Below, piece after piece: positions 6,424-13,076 of a stretch of 17,178 nucleotides of DNA. This stretch comes from Conexibacteraceae bacterium (GTDB lineage: Bacteria; Actinomycetota; Thermoleophilia; Solirubrobacterales; Solirubrobacteraceae). A model generated the notes under the pieces. The model had not been told where the DNA came from and did no database searches. It was given only the letters and a program-made list of their open reading frames with translations. The stretch lies in contig WQWK01000009.1 of the NCBI GenBank assembly GCA_009785395.1, forward strand, positions 1 through 17,178, written 5' to 3'. The number at the start of each line of letters is the position of its first letter. Position 1 is the stretch's first letter. A program made the position numbers and the translations under genes.

Positions 6424-7107
6424 CTACCCGAGCAACTCGAGGTGCGGCTTGGCCGCGAAGTAGCGCAACTCATACGCCCAGGTGAAGGCCAGGCCGGCGG
6501 TCGAGTGGCCGGACAGCACGAGGTACGCGTATGAATCGCCGCCGGCGGTCGGGGTCATGCCGCCCCCGGCCACCAGGTTCCTGCCGCCCTTCCACAGGAT
6601 GATGTCCCGGTGCATCCAGCAGCCCGCCTCGCCCGGGTGGGTGCAGACGATGTTCATGTCGAAGCCATGCGGGCCATCGTCGTACATCCACATGTAGTCG
6701 GCGGCGACGACCGAGCCGGACGCGGCCCAGATTCCACCGCCGCTGTTGAAGCCGGACTTCGGGAACGGCGGGTCGCTGTGGCGGACCGCGCCGGTCTTGG
6801 CGAGGCGGTCGAGCGACGCGCTCAGCCCGAGGATCGGCGGAAGCCCACGATTGACGCGCTCGAGGTCGATCAGGACGAACCCCTGCTCGACGCGAGTCAG
6901 CGCACCCCAGTTGGACGGAAGCGTGAGCGGGCCCACGCGCTCCTTGGCGCGGCAGGCATCGATGTTCACGACACCCCAGGTCGGACTCGTCGGTGCGGGG
7001 TCGCAGTTCACGGGCGGGTTGGGCAGCGAGCTCAGGCGCGCTTGCAGAGCGCTGGCGACACCCGTCCCGCCGAGCCCGCTGACCGCGCACACGCTGACCG
7101 CAGACAT
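6424..7107 (-). CDS. Secreted CAP/SCP-like domain protein with unresolved N-terminus
   Basis: From the ATG at 7107 the protein has 227 residues. A hydrophobic N-terminal stretch (MSAVSVCAVSGLGGTGVASA) resembles a signal peptide with AxA-like cleavage near residue 20, but it lacks the usual positively charged start. The body contains DLERVNRGLPPILGLSASLD and CTHPGEAGCWMHRDIILWKG, which resemble the N-x-x-R and GHRxNIL motifs of CAP (SCP/PR-1) domains. Paired cysteines suit an extracellular protein. The reading frame stays open upstream through a 156-bp palindromic element and into the end of the methyltransferase gene. A GTG at 7329 could therefore be the true or ancestral start, which would add Lys and Arg residues before the hydrophobic core. 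The function is unknown. It follows the methyltransferase gene on the same strand. Confidence 0.6.
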   Translation of the reverse strand: MSAVSVCAVSGLGGTGVASALQARLSSLPNPPVNCDPAPTSPTWGVVNIDACRAKERVGPLTLPSNWGALTRVEQGFVLIDLERVNRGLPPILGLSASLDRLAKTGAVRHSDPPFPKSGFNSGGGIWAASGSVVAADYMWMYDDGPHGFDMNIVCTHPGEAGCWMHRDIILWKGGRNLVAGGGMTPTAGGDSYAYLVLSGHSTAGLAFTWAYELRYFAAKPHLELLG

Positions 7108-7119
7108 GACGGCGAGTAA

Positions 7120-7275
7120 GGGCCCGTAGGGAAATGACTTGCGGCTTTGGCGGCGTCTGGACGCACCTGGGTGCGCCCGTCTCGCGGCAGGTATCTCGAT
7201 ACCTGCCTTGCGAAACGGTCTTCCCAGGCACGCCCAGCCACTCGCCAAATTCCGCAACTTATTCCCTACGGGCCC
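7120..7275. mobile_element. 156-bp palindromic MITE-like element with TAA target duplication
   Basis: The ends are perfect inverted repeats: GGGCCCGTAGGGAA at 7120-7133 and its complement at 7262-7275. They continue as imperfect arms (TTGCGG, TTTGGCG, CTGG, CCGT, TCGC in matching order on both sides) to a central hairpin, GGCAGGTATC at 7186-7195 and GATACCTGCC at 7198-7207. The whole element can therefore fold as one long stem. A smaller hairpin (CGCACC 7162-7167, GGTGCG 7170-7175) lies in the left arm. TAA at 7117-7119 and 7276-7278 flanks it like a 3-bp target duplication. It has no coding capacity for a transposase, so it would depend on an enzyme elsewhere. It sits 22 bp... after the methyltransferase stop codon region and 12 bp before the ATG of the CAP-like gene. 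No second copy is in the window. Confidence 0.75.
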
Positions 7276-7297
7276 TAAGCGCTTGATGAGCCGGAGG

Positions 7298-8077
7298 CTA
7301 CCCGCAGACCGCGACGAAGTCCAACGCACCGTAAAGCGGGCGACGATCGTCCAACGCGAAGTCGCTGCTCGCGATCGCCTGCGTGAACAGGCTGTAGAAG
7401 AGTTTCGTAACCCCCAGTGCCCGGTGGGCCCGATCCCACCCGAGCGCCAGCGCCACATCGTGAGCCCGCAGCTTGCGCGCGTGATAGACGCCGTAAAGCT
7501 CGACGGCGTCGAACACCGACTCGCAGAGCTCCCGGAACTCGTGCGCCCGGTACTCGCGCACATGCCACGGGTTGTCCGACTTCTCCGCGCCGACTGGCGC
7601 GAGCGTGAGCAGGTTCGGCGTCGACAGATAGACCGTCCCGCCGGGCGCGAGCAGCGTCTTGAAATGCGCAAGCACGTCGACCGGGTTGGTGACGTGCTCG
7701 ATCGTCTGCAGGAAGCTGATCGCATCGCACATCCCCGGCTCGCCGTAGCCGTCGACCAAGCCGCGCTCGAACGTCAGCCCGGGCCGCGTATAGCGCAGCC
7801 GCGCGTGCTCGAACGCCTCGGGATTGGCGTCGACGCCGACCACGCTCGCCGCCTGATCGGCGAGCCTCGCCGCGCCGTAGCCCTCGCCGCACGCCATGTC
7901 GAGAACGCGCAGTCCCTGGACGCGAGCGGCGATCCACTCATACACGGCCAGGTGTCGCTGAAACCAGTAGTTCTCGGCCGGCACGTCGGGCAGCGTGCGC
8001 TCACCCGTAAGCGTCAGCGCCGGCACCCCCGGAGGCTGGTTCTGCTGCGTGTGCAGGTCGTCCGCCACCGGCGACAC
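7298..8077 (-). CDS. Class I SAM-dependent methyltransferase
   Basis: The protein has 259 residues from a GTG at 8077. GTG codons at 8068 and 8026 are possible alternatives, and no good ribosome binding site decides between them. After a short polar leader comes LTGERTLPDVPAENYWFQRH, a signature I associate with a group of actinobacterial methyltransferases. The SAM-binding motif I, VLDMACGEGYGAARLA, is at about 58-73, followed by VVGVDANPEA (acidic residue for the SAM ribose), SFLQTIEHVTNPVDVL and LLAPGGTVYLSTPN (motif III). The mycobacterial protein Rv3030, beside the GH57 gene Rv3031 in the methylglucose lipopolysaccharide locus, is of this general type. A role in polysaccharide methylation is thus possible but remains inference. 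The start lies only 17 bp from the divergent second methyltransferase. Confidence 0.85.
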   Translation of the reverse strand: MSPVADDLHTQQNQPPGVPALTLTGERTLPDVPAENYWFQRHLAVYEWIAARVQGLRVLDMACGEGYGAARLADQAASVVGVDANPEAFEHARLRYTRPGLTFERGLVDGYGEPGMCDAISFLQTIEHVTNPVDVLAHFKTLLAPGGTVYLSTPNLLTLAPVGAEKSDNPWHVREYRAHEFRELCESVFDAVELYGVYHARKLRAHDVALALGWDRAHRALGVTKLFYSLFTQAIASSDFALDDRRPLYGALDFVAVCG

Positions 8078-8094
8078 GGTAACGTCAGCGCGCG

Positions 8095-9033
8095 ATGCAG
8101 GCGCTGCGCTCGCACGAGCAGATCCGGGATGTCAATACCCGCTACCACGACGTCGCCGCCGCCACCTACGACACAAAGTGGGGCATCGACTTCGGCGAGA
8201 TCGGCGCGGCCCAGGTGCTGGGCAAGGCGCGCAAGCTGCTCGGCGCCGATCTCGCGGGCGGCTTCGACGACGCGCTCGAGGTCGGCGCCGGCACCGGCTA
8301 TTTCAGCCTCAACCTGATGTGCTCGGGCGTGATTCGCAGCTCACTCACCTGCACCGACATCTCGGCCGGGATGCTCGCCGCGCTCACCGAGAACGCACAG
8401 CGCCTTGGCCTCAAAGAGCAGGTCACGACCGTCCAGACGGACGCCGAGGAACTGCCCTTCCCCGACGCGAGCTTCGACCTGGTCCTGGGCCACGCGATCC
8501 TGCACCACATCCCCGACCTGGACCGCGCCTTCGCCGAGTTCGAGCGCGTGCTGCGCCCCGGCGGCCGGCTGCTGTTCGCGGGCGAGCCCTCGTATGTGGG
8601 CGACCGCATCGCACAGGCGCCGAAGCAGGCCGCGAGGGCGCTCGCGCCACTCTGGCGCGGGCTCCTCCGAGCCTCCGCCGCTCCCGACCCCGACGCCGAC
8701 GGCGACGGCGACGGCGACGGCGAGCACGACGATCACGCGCTCGAGCGTGAGGTCGACATCCATGCCTTCCGCCCCGCAGACCTCACGAGCCTTGCCAGGG
8801 CGGCCGGGTTCGAGGACATCCAAGTCCGCGGCGAGGAGCTCGTCGCCAACTGGTTCGGATGGTTCAATCGCGCGCTCGAAGCATCGGCCGACCCCGACGA
8901 CGTGCCGATCTGGTGGCGGCGCTACGCCTTCCACGGCTACCTCAGGCTGCAGCGGCTCGACGCCCGCGCGCTGGAGCCGCACCTGCCGCCGGCGCTCTTC
9001 TACAACCTCCTGCTCGCGGCCCGCAAACGCTGA
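8095..9033 (+). CDS. Class I SAM-dependent methyltransferase with acidic DG-repeat insert
   Basis: The protein has 312 residues from the ATG at 8095. Motif I is ALEVGAGTGYFSLNL at about 60-74. It is followed by TCTDISAGML, the acidic loop TDAEELPFPDASFDLVLGHAILHHI, and FERVLRPGGRLLFAGEPS, which together define a UbiE/Methyltransf_11-type fold. After the catalytic core is a low-complexity insert (DPDADGDGDGDGEHDD, about residues 197-212), encoded by four GACGGC units. A C-terminal region of about 95 residues with many aromatic residues follows (NWFGWFNRAL, IWWRRYAFHGYLRLQ) and may bind substrate. The substrate is unknown. The gene is divergent from the other methyltransferase with only 17 bp between starts, so their promoters must overlap or be embedded in the genes. 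Its TGA overlaps the ATG of the next gene (TGATG). Confidence 0.85.
   Translation: MQALRSHEQIRDVNTRYHDVAAATYDTKWGIDFGEIGAAQVLGKARKLLGADLAGGFDDALEVGAGTGYFSLNLMCSGVIRSSLTCTDISAGMLAALTENAQRLGLKEQVTTVQTDAEELPFPDASFDLVLGHAILHHIPDLDRAFAEFERVLRPGGRLLFAGEPSYVGDRIAQAPKQAARALAPLWRGLLRASAAPDPDADGDGDGDGEHDDHALEREVDIHAFRPADLTSLARAAGFEDIQVRGEELVANWFGWFNRALEASADPDDVPIWWRRYAFHGYLRLQRLDARALEPHLPPALFYNLLLAARKR
8698..8721 (+). repeat. GACGGC hexanucleotide repeat, four units, in coding sequence
   Basis: Four perfect GACGGC units encode alternating Asp-Gly inside the methyltransferase. Changes in unit number stay in frame and would alter only the length of a flexible acidic linker. Confidence 0.85.
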
Positions 9034-9659
9034 TGTCGGGAAGCCTCGCAACCGACTTTCCGCTGTTTCCCCTGCAGCTGGTGGTGCTGCCGTCCGAGGC
9101 CGTGCCGCTGCACATCTTCGAGGAGCGCTACAAGACGATGATCGAGGAGTGTCTGGCGCACGACAGCGAGTTCGGCGTCGTCTGGCTCGCCGACGACGGC
9201 CTGCACGAGATCGGCTGCGCCTGCCGGGTCGAACGGATCCTCGAGCGGCTCGACGACGGCCGGGTCAACCTGCTGGCACGCGGCACCAAGCCGTTTCGCG
9301 TGATCGAGCGCCAGAGCCACCTCCCCTACCCCGCCGGCGTGATCGAGTTCGTCGCCGACACGCCCGAGCCGCCCGACCAGAAGCTGGTCGAGGCGGCGCA
9401 GCGCGCCTACAGCGAGCTTGTGCGCAAGGCCACCGACAGCGCTCCGAAGCCGGACGAGCTCAAGCCCATGGACGCCTACGCGATGGCCGCCACCGTCGAC
9501 TTCGGCCTCGACGCCAAGCAGGGCCTGCTGGTCCTGCGCTCCGAGAACGCCCGCCTGCAGCTGGTCACGCGCCTCTTCCGCGCCGCGCTCAAGCGGCTGG
9601 ACTTCGTCGACCGCGCCCAGGCACGCGCGAAGTCCAACGGCAAGGTCAGATTCGGCTGA
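9033..9659 (+). CDS. Lon protease N-terminal (LON) domain protein, stand-alone
   Basis: The protein has 208 residues. The start at 9033 is set by a TGATG overlap with the methyltransferase stop, which suggests translational coupling. It begins FPLFPLQLVVLPSEAVPLHIFEERYKTMI, the hallmark of the PF02190 substrate-binding domain of Lon. It continues with FGVVWL, HEIGCACRVERILERLDDGRVNLLARGTKPFRV and the helical C-terminal half, as in stand-alone LON-domain proteins of about 200 residues. There is no AAA+ ATPase or Ser-Lys protease domain, so it is not a protease by itself. Such proteins are thought to bind unfolded or specific proteins, but their function is poorly known. A strong hairpin follows 13 bp after the stop. 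Confidence 0.9.
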   Translation: MSGSLATDFPLFPLQLVVLPSEAVPLHIFEERYKTMIEECLAHDSEFGVVWLADDGLHEIGCACRVERILERLDDGRVNLLARGTKPFRVIERQSHLPYPAGVIEFVADTPEPPDQKLVEAAQRAYSELVRKATDSAPKPDELKPMDAYAMAATVDFGLDAKQGLLVLRSENARLQLVTRLFRAALKRLDFVDRAQARAKSNGKVRFG

Positions 9660-9672
9660 GGGCCCTGGGCCC

Positions 9673-9703
9673 GGTGATCCTGGCTGGCGTTGCCAGGATC
9701 ACC
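9673..9703. terminator. Hairpin between convergent LON-domain and uppP genes
   Basis: GGTGATCCTGGC (9673-9684), a 7-nt loop, and the exact complement GCCAGGATCACC (9692-9703) form a perfect 12-bp stem. It occupies most of the 59-bp gap between two convergent genes. No T-run follows on either strand, so it would be a non-canonical terminator of the kind common in high-GC actinobacteria, acting in both directions. Confidence 0.65.
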
Positions 9704-9718
9704 GCACAGCGCTTCACC

Positions 9719-10627
9719 TCACAGATTGGCGAGCGTCATCACTGTGCCGAACGCCAGGCAGTAGTACGCGAACGGCCTGAGGTTGCCGGCCTTGAAGTAG
9801 CGGGTCAGGAAACGCACCGAGAAAAACGCCGTGATCGCCGCAGCGATCGCGGCGATCAGCGCCGCACCGCGCACGCCGCCGCCGCCGAGCGGCCCGGTCA
9901 GGTCGCCGATCTTGTACAGCCCGGCGGCGAGGATCGGAGGCGTCGCCAGCAGGAACGCGAAGCGACCGGCGTCGGCGTTGTCGAGCCCGCGCACGAGGCC
10001 GGCGGACATGCACACTCCGTCACGGCTGATGCCGGCGATCAGCGCCGATGACTGCGCGACGCCGATCACGCCCGCTTCCCTGTAGTCCATGGTGTCGAGC
10101 CGGCGCGCACCGTCGGCCTTCGCGCCCTCGCGCTCGGCGAGCTCGCGCACGTCGGCGCGCCGGCGGTAGCGCTCGGCGAACAGCAGGATGAAGCCGTTGA
10201 CGACCAGGAAGAATGACGCCGCCAGCGGTTTGGCGAACAGCACCCGCAGCGGATGCTCGAGCACGAGCCCGAGGATCCCGACCGGGATCGTCGCGACGAT
10301 GATCAGCCACGCGAGCCGTTCGGTCGGGGTCTCGACCCGGCGCTTGCCGAGCGTCGCGAAGAACGCCCGCACGATCTCCACCCATTCCCTCCAGAAGTAC
10401 ACCAGCAGGCCGACGGAGCTGCCGACGTGCAGCATCACCACGAACGCGAGCCACGGCGACTCGGGCTCCGATTCCCAGCTGACGATGTTGTTCCACCCGA
10501 ACAGGTGCGGGAAGATCACCGTGTGACCGAGGCTGGAGATCGGGAACAGCTCGGTCACACCCTGAAGGAAGCCGAGCACGATCGCCTGGAAGGTCGTGAT
10601 CAGATGGGCGGCGGCGAAAGTCAGCAT
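9719..10627 (-). CDS. uppP: Undecaprenyl-diphosphatase UppP/BacA, variant active-site motif
   Basis: This 302-residue, multi-pass membrane protein should dephosphorylate undecaprenyl diphosphate to recycle the lipid carrier for peptidoglycan; the family can confer bacitracin resistance. Motif 1, LQGVTELFPISSLGH (21-35), keeps the Glu, Ser and His of the usual QGLTEFLPVSSSGH, with Leu in place of the third Ser. Motif 2 reads AGISRDGVCMSAG (198-210) instead of the usual PGxSRSG, keeping the catalytic Ser-Arg but with Asp replacing the following Ser. Hydrophobic helices alternate along the length, with a charged cytosolic loop at about 152-180 (ERYRRRADVRELAEREGAK). It lies 49 bp after ftsZ on the same strand, so it may be co-transcribed with parA-ftsZ. 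The altered motif suggests a divergent subfamily, and activity is likely but unproven. Confidence 0.9.
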   Translation of the reverse strand: MLTFAAAHLITTFQAIVLGFLQGVTELFPISSLGHTVIFPHLFGWNNIVSWESEPESPWLAFVVMLHVGSSVGLLVYFWREWVEIVRAFFATLGKRRVETPTERLAWLIIVATIPVGILGLVLEHPLRVLFAKPLAASFFLVVNGFILLFAERYRRRADVRELAEREGAKADGARRLDTMDYREAGVIGVAQSSALIAGISRDGVCMSAGLVRGLDNADAGRFAFLLATPPILAAGLYKIGDLTGPLGGGGVRGAALIAAIAAAITAFFSVRFLTRYFKAGNLRPFAYYCLAFGTVMTLANL

Positions 10628-10660
10628 CGAGCGGAGAGTGAGAGTACCCGCTGACCGCCC

Positions 10661-10686
10661 GGCTCAGCTGCGCGGCTCAGCCGCGC
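10661..10686. repeat. 13-bp tandem duplication across the ftsZ stop codon
   Basis: GGCTCAGCTGCGC (10661-10673) and GGCTCAGCCGCGC (10674-10686) are adjacent copies with one difference. On the minus strand each contains TGA. The one at 10679-10677 is the ftsZ stop, and the other copy lies just after it. Confidence 0.7.
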
Positions 10687-12164
10687 GGCATGAACTCCGG
10701 CACGTCCATCACCTCGGCCGCGCGCGGCGGGCGTGCCGACGGATCACGATCCCGTGACGAGCGCAGGGCCGTGACCGGCTCCCGGCGCTGGCGTGGCGCC
10801 GGCTCGTAATCGCTGACGCGGCGGACCCGCGGCTCGCCGTCCGGCTCGACCAGTCGCGAGGAGCGCCTGCGGTCGTCATAGCCGGTCGCGACCACCGTGA
10901 TCCAGACCTGGTCGTTATCGATCTTCTCGTCGATCATGGCGCCGAAGATGATGTTCGCGTCCGGGTGGGCCGCATCCGCGACCGCCTTGCAGGCCTCGTT
11001 GACCTCCCACAGGGAGATGTCCGAGCCCCCGGTGATCGACAGCAGGATCGCGCGGGCGCCCTCCATGCTGGTGTCGAGCAGCGGCGAGGAGACGGCCGCC
11101 TCGGCGGCGTCGAGCGCGCGGCGCTCGCCGGTGCCCATGCCGATCCCGAGCAGCGCGCTGCCGGCGTCGGTCATGATCGTGCGGACGTCCGCGAAATCGA
11201 GGTTGATCAGGCCCGGGAGTGTCACCAGGTCCGAGATCCCCTGCACACCCTGGCGCAGCACGTCATCGGCCACGCGGAAGGCCTCGACCATCGTGGTCTT
11301 GTGCTCGAGCACCGTCAGCAGGCGATTGTTCGGGACCACGATCAGCGTGTCGACGACCTCGCTCAGCGCCGTGATCCCGGCCTCGGCCTGGTCGCGCCGG
11401 CGCGTGCCCTCGAACTGGAACGGGCGCGTGATGATGCCGACCGTGAGCGCGCCGAGCTCGCGCGCGATCCGGGCCACCTCCGGGGCGGCGCCGGTGCCGG
11501 TGCCGCCGCCGGCGCCGGCGGCGATGAACACCATGTCGGACCCGCGCAGGACGGCCTTGATCTGGTCGTGCTCGTCATGCGCGGCCTGACGGCCGAGCTC
11601 CGGGTCCGCGCCCGAGCCCAGCCCGCGTGTGAGCGACTCGCCGATGTGCAGCGTCGTGCCCGCGGCGGAGGTCTGGAGTGACTGCAGGTCTGTGTTGATG
11701 GCGACGAACTCGACGCCCTCGATCGCGGCCTCGATCATGCGGTTGACCGCGTTCACCCCGGCACCGCCAACCCCGACGACGCGGATCACGGGCTGGCCAA
11801 CGGGCGGCAGCGCGGCCGGCGGCTCGTAGCGGGGCTCGGTGCGCGCGTACGGATCCCGCGCGGGCGCGGGCGGCGCCGCGGGCACGGGAGCGGCCGCGTG
11901 CGCCGGAGACTTGGCGGGCGGCGGCGCGGGCGCCTCCATGAGGCTGCCGGGAATGTCAGCGGCGAAGGCCAGCTCGAGGCGCTGCTGCGGCGACGGCACG
12001 CCGGGCTGCCGGGGCTCGCCGGTCCCGACGCCGTGAGCGGGCTCCGGCTCCGCAGCCGTCGACGGCACGAGCCCGGGATGCGGCGGCTTCGCGTCCTCGG
12101 CCGTCTTGCGGAACAGCTGCGAGAGCGGTCCCTCTCGCATGCTCGCGCGCTTAGGAGTGGGCAT
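10677..12164 (-). CDS. ftsZ: Cell-division GTPase FtsZ with long N-terminal extension
   Basis: The protein has 495 residues and forms the division ring by GTP-dependent polymerisation at midcell. The start is fixed by a perfect AAGGAGGT at 12180-12173, 8 nt before the ATG at 12164, inside the parA 3' end. Residues 1-124 are a Pro/Ala-rich, probably disordered extension absent from ordinary FtsZ. The core begins at about 126 with VIRVVGVGGAGVNAVNRMIE. The tubulin signature AGAGGGTGTG is at 216-225, and the T7-loop catalytic NLDFAD (Asn321, Asp323, Asp326) is at 321-326. The core ends near VATGYDD, followed by an Arg-rich linker and a C-terminal tail, EVMDVPEFMPRG, that resembles the conserved peptide bound by FtsA, ZipA or SepF. 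Its position after an orphan parA, with no other division (dcw) cluster gene in view, is unusual. A second FtsZ could exist elsewhere. Confidence 0.95.
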   Translation of the reverse strand: MPTPKRASMREGPLSQLFRKTAEDAKPPHPGLVPSTAAEPEPAHGVGTGEPRQPGVPSPQQRLELAFAADIPGSLMEAPAPPPAKSPAHAAAPVPAAPPAPARDPYARTEPRYEPPAALPPVGQPVIRVVGVGGAGVNAVNRMIEAAIEGVEFVAINTDLQSLQTSAAGTTLHIGESLTRGLGSGADPELGRQAAHDEHDQIKAVLRGSDMVFIAAGAGGGTGTGAAPEVARIARELGALTVGIITRPFQFEGTRRRDQAEAGITALSEVVDTLIVVPNNRLLTVLEHKTTMVEAFRVADDVLRQGVQGISDLVTLPGLINLDFADVRTIMTDAGSALLGIGMGTGERRALDAAEAAVSSPLLDTSMEGARAILLSITGGSDISLWEVNEACKAVADAAHPDANIIFGAMIDEKIDNDQVWITVVATGYDDRRRSSRLVEPDGEPRVRRVSDYEPAPRQRREPVTALRSSRDRDPSARPPRAAEVMDVPEFMPRG

Positions 12165-12918
12165 TCGAGAGGACCTCCTTGGCAAGCTGACGGTAGGAGT
12201 GGGCCGCGATCCCGTCGGGGTCGTACTTCAGCACCGACATACCCTTCACGGGCGCCTCCGCAAAGCGCACGGTCTTGCGGATCCGCGAGGCGAAGACGCG
12301 GTCGCCGAAGTTCTCCTCCAACAGCTCGATCGCCTCCTTCGCGTGCAGCGTGCGGGTGTCGACCATCGTCGGCAGGATGCCCTCGATCTCGACGTCCGGG
12401 TTCAGGTTCTCGCGGATCATCGCGAGCGTGTTCTGCAGCTGGATCAGGCCCCGCATGGACAAATACTCGCACTGGACGGGGACGATCACCTTGTCAGCCG
12501 CCGTCAGCGCGTTGATCGTCAACAGGCCGAGACTCGGCGGTGTGTCGATGAAGCAGTAGTCGTAATCGTCGTCAACCTCTTTCAGCGCGCGCTCGAGCTT
12601 GCGCTCGCGGCCGATCATCGTCGACATCGCGATCTCGGCGCCGGCAAGATCGATCGACGCGCAGGCAACGTCCACCTCGCGCTTGTGGATCACCTCGCGG
12701 ATCGAGATGCCGTGCACGAGCACGTCATACATGGACAGCTTGAGGTTGTCCGGGTCGATCCCCTGCGACATCGTCAGGTTCCCCTGCGGGTCCATGTCGC
12801 AGCAGAGCACGCGATGGCCCTGCTCGGCGAAGGCCGCGGCAAGGTTGAGCGTGGTGGTCGTCTTCGCGACGCCGCCCTTCTGGTTGGCGAAGGCGATCAC
12901 CTTGAGGTTGGCCGTCAC
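12151..12918 (-). CDS. parA: ParA/Soj family ATPase (orphan, coupled to ftsZ)
   Basis: The protein has 255 residues from a GTG at 12918, chosen because GGAGGA lies 6 nt upstream; the open frame to 13083 has no family resemblance before this point. It is a deviant Walker A ATPase: FANQKGGVAKTTTTLNLAAA, with the signature Lys14 and P-loop Lys19, and Ala in place of the usual second Gly (KGGVGKT). Walker B follows in DYDYCFIDTPPSLGLLTINAL, and PVQCEYLSMRGLIQLQNTL is typical of Soj. ParA proteins dimerise on ATP, bind DNA non-specifically and position chromosomes or other cargo. No parB or parS is in the window. The gene overlaps ftsZ by 14 bp, so a role in placing the division machinery, analogous to MinD or MipZ, is a reasonable inference. 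A chromosome-segregation role is the alternative. Confidence 0.92.
   Translation of the reverse strand: MTANLKVIAFANQKGGVAKTTTTLNLAAAFAEQGHRVLCCDMDPQGNLTMSQGIDPDNLKLSMYDVLVHGISIREVIHKREVDVACASIDLAGAEIAMSTMIGRERKLERALKEVDDDYDYCFIDTPPSLGLLTINALTAADKVIVPVQCEYLSMRGLIQLQNTLAMIRENLNPDVEIEGILPTMVDTRTLHAKEAIELLEENFGDRVFASRIRKTVRFAEAPVKGMSVLKYDPDGIAAHSYRQLAKEVLSNAHS
12173..12180 (-). promoter_or_regulatory. Perfect ribosome binding site for ftsZ inside parA
   Basis: AAGGAGGT is a full anti-16S match, 8 nt before the ATG at 12164. It lies within the last codons of parA. It decides the ftsZ start against an in-frame TTG at 12185, which is upstream of the site. ftsZ and parA overlap by 14 bp. Confidence 0.9.
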
Positions 12919-12948
12919 GGACGCTCCTCCGGGAAGAACAGGCTGGTT

Positions 12949-12978
12949 TTGACAGAGACACGCATTCGCGCCTGTATT
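12949..12978 (+). promoter_or_regulatory. Candidate sigma-70-type promoter of the ArsA-like operon
   Basis: A perfect -35 TTGACA (12949-12954) is followed by an 18-nt spacer and TGTATT (12973-12978), which shares four of six bases with the -10 consensus. Transcription would start near 12985, leaving a leader of about 90 nt before the ATG at 13077. It lies in the 158-bp divergent gap with parA. Confidence 0.5.
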
Positions 12979-13011
12979 CGAAGCAACGGCGGCGAATCCT
13001 TCAACCGCCTG

Positions 13012-13048
13012 CCCCGGCGGCGGTCCGCCCACCCCGGCGGCGGTCCGC
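13012..13048. repeat. 17-bp tandem repeat in the leader of the ArsA-like operon
   Basis: CCCCGGCGGCGGTCCGC occurs at 13012-13028 and 13032-13048, a period of 20 bp. A degenerate third piece (CGCGGCGG) follows. It lies between the candidate promoter and the start codon, so it would be in the 5' untranslated leader. Confidence 0.75.
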
Positions 13049-13076
13049 ACGCCGCGGCGGCTATGTTCCTCAGCCG

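Noticed and set aside
7139..8317. Plus-strand open frame of 392 codons through the palindromic element, as a possible transposase
   Set aside because: It is antisense to the methyltransferase and has no DDE or other transposase motif; the element itself is non-coding on this strand.
8405..10051. Plus-strand open frame of 548 codons
   Set aside because: It overlaps the methyltransferase, LON-domain and uppP genes in other frames, runs through the hairpin at 9673-9703, and has only low-complexity Arg/Pro/Ser sequence.
12165..12185. TTG start for FtsZ at 12185
   Set aside because: The perfect ribosome binding site lies downstream of this codon and is correctly spaced for the ATG at 12164.
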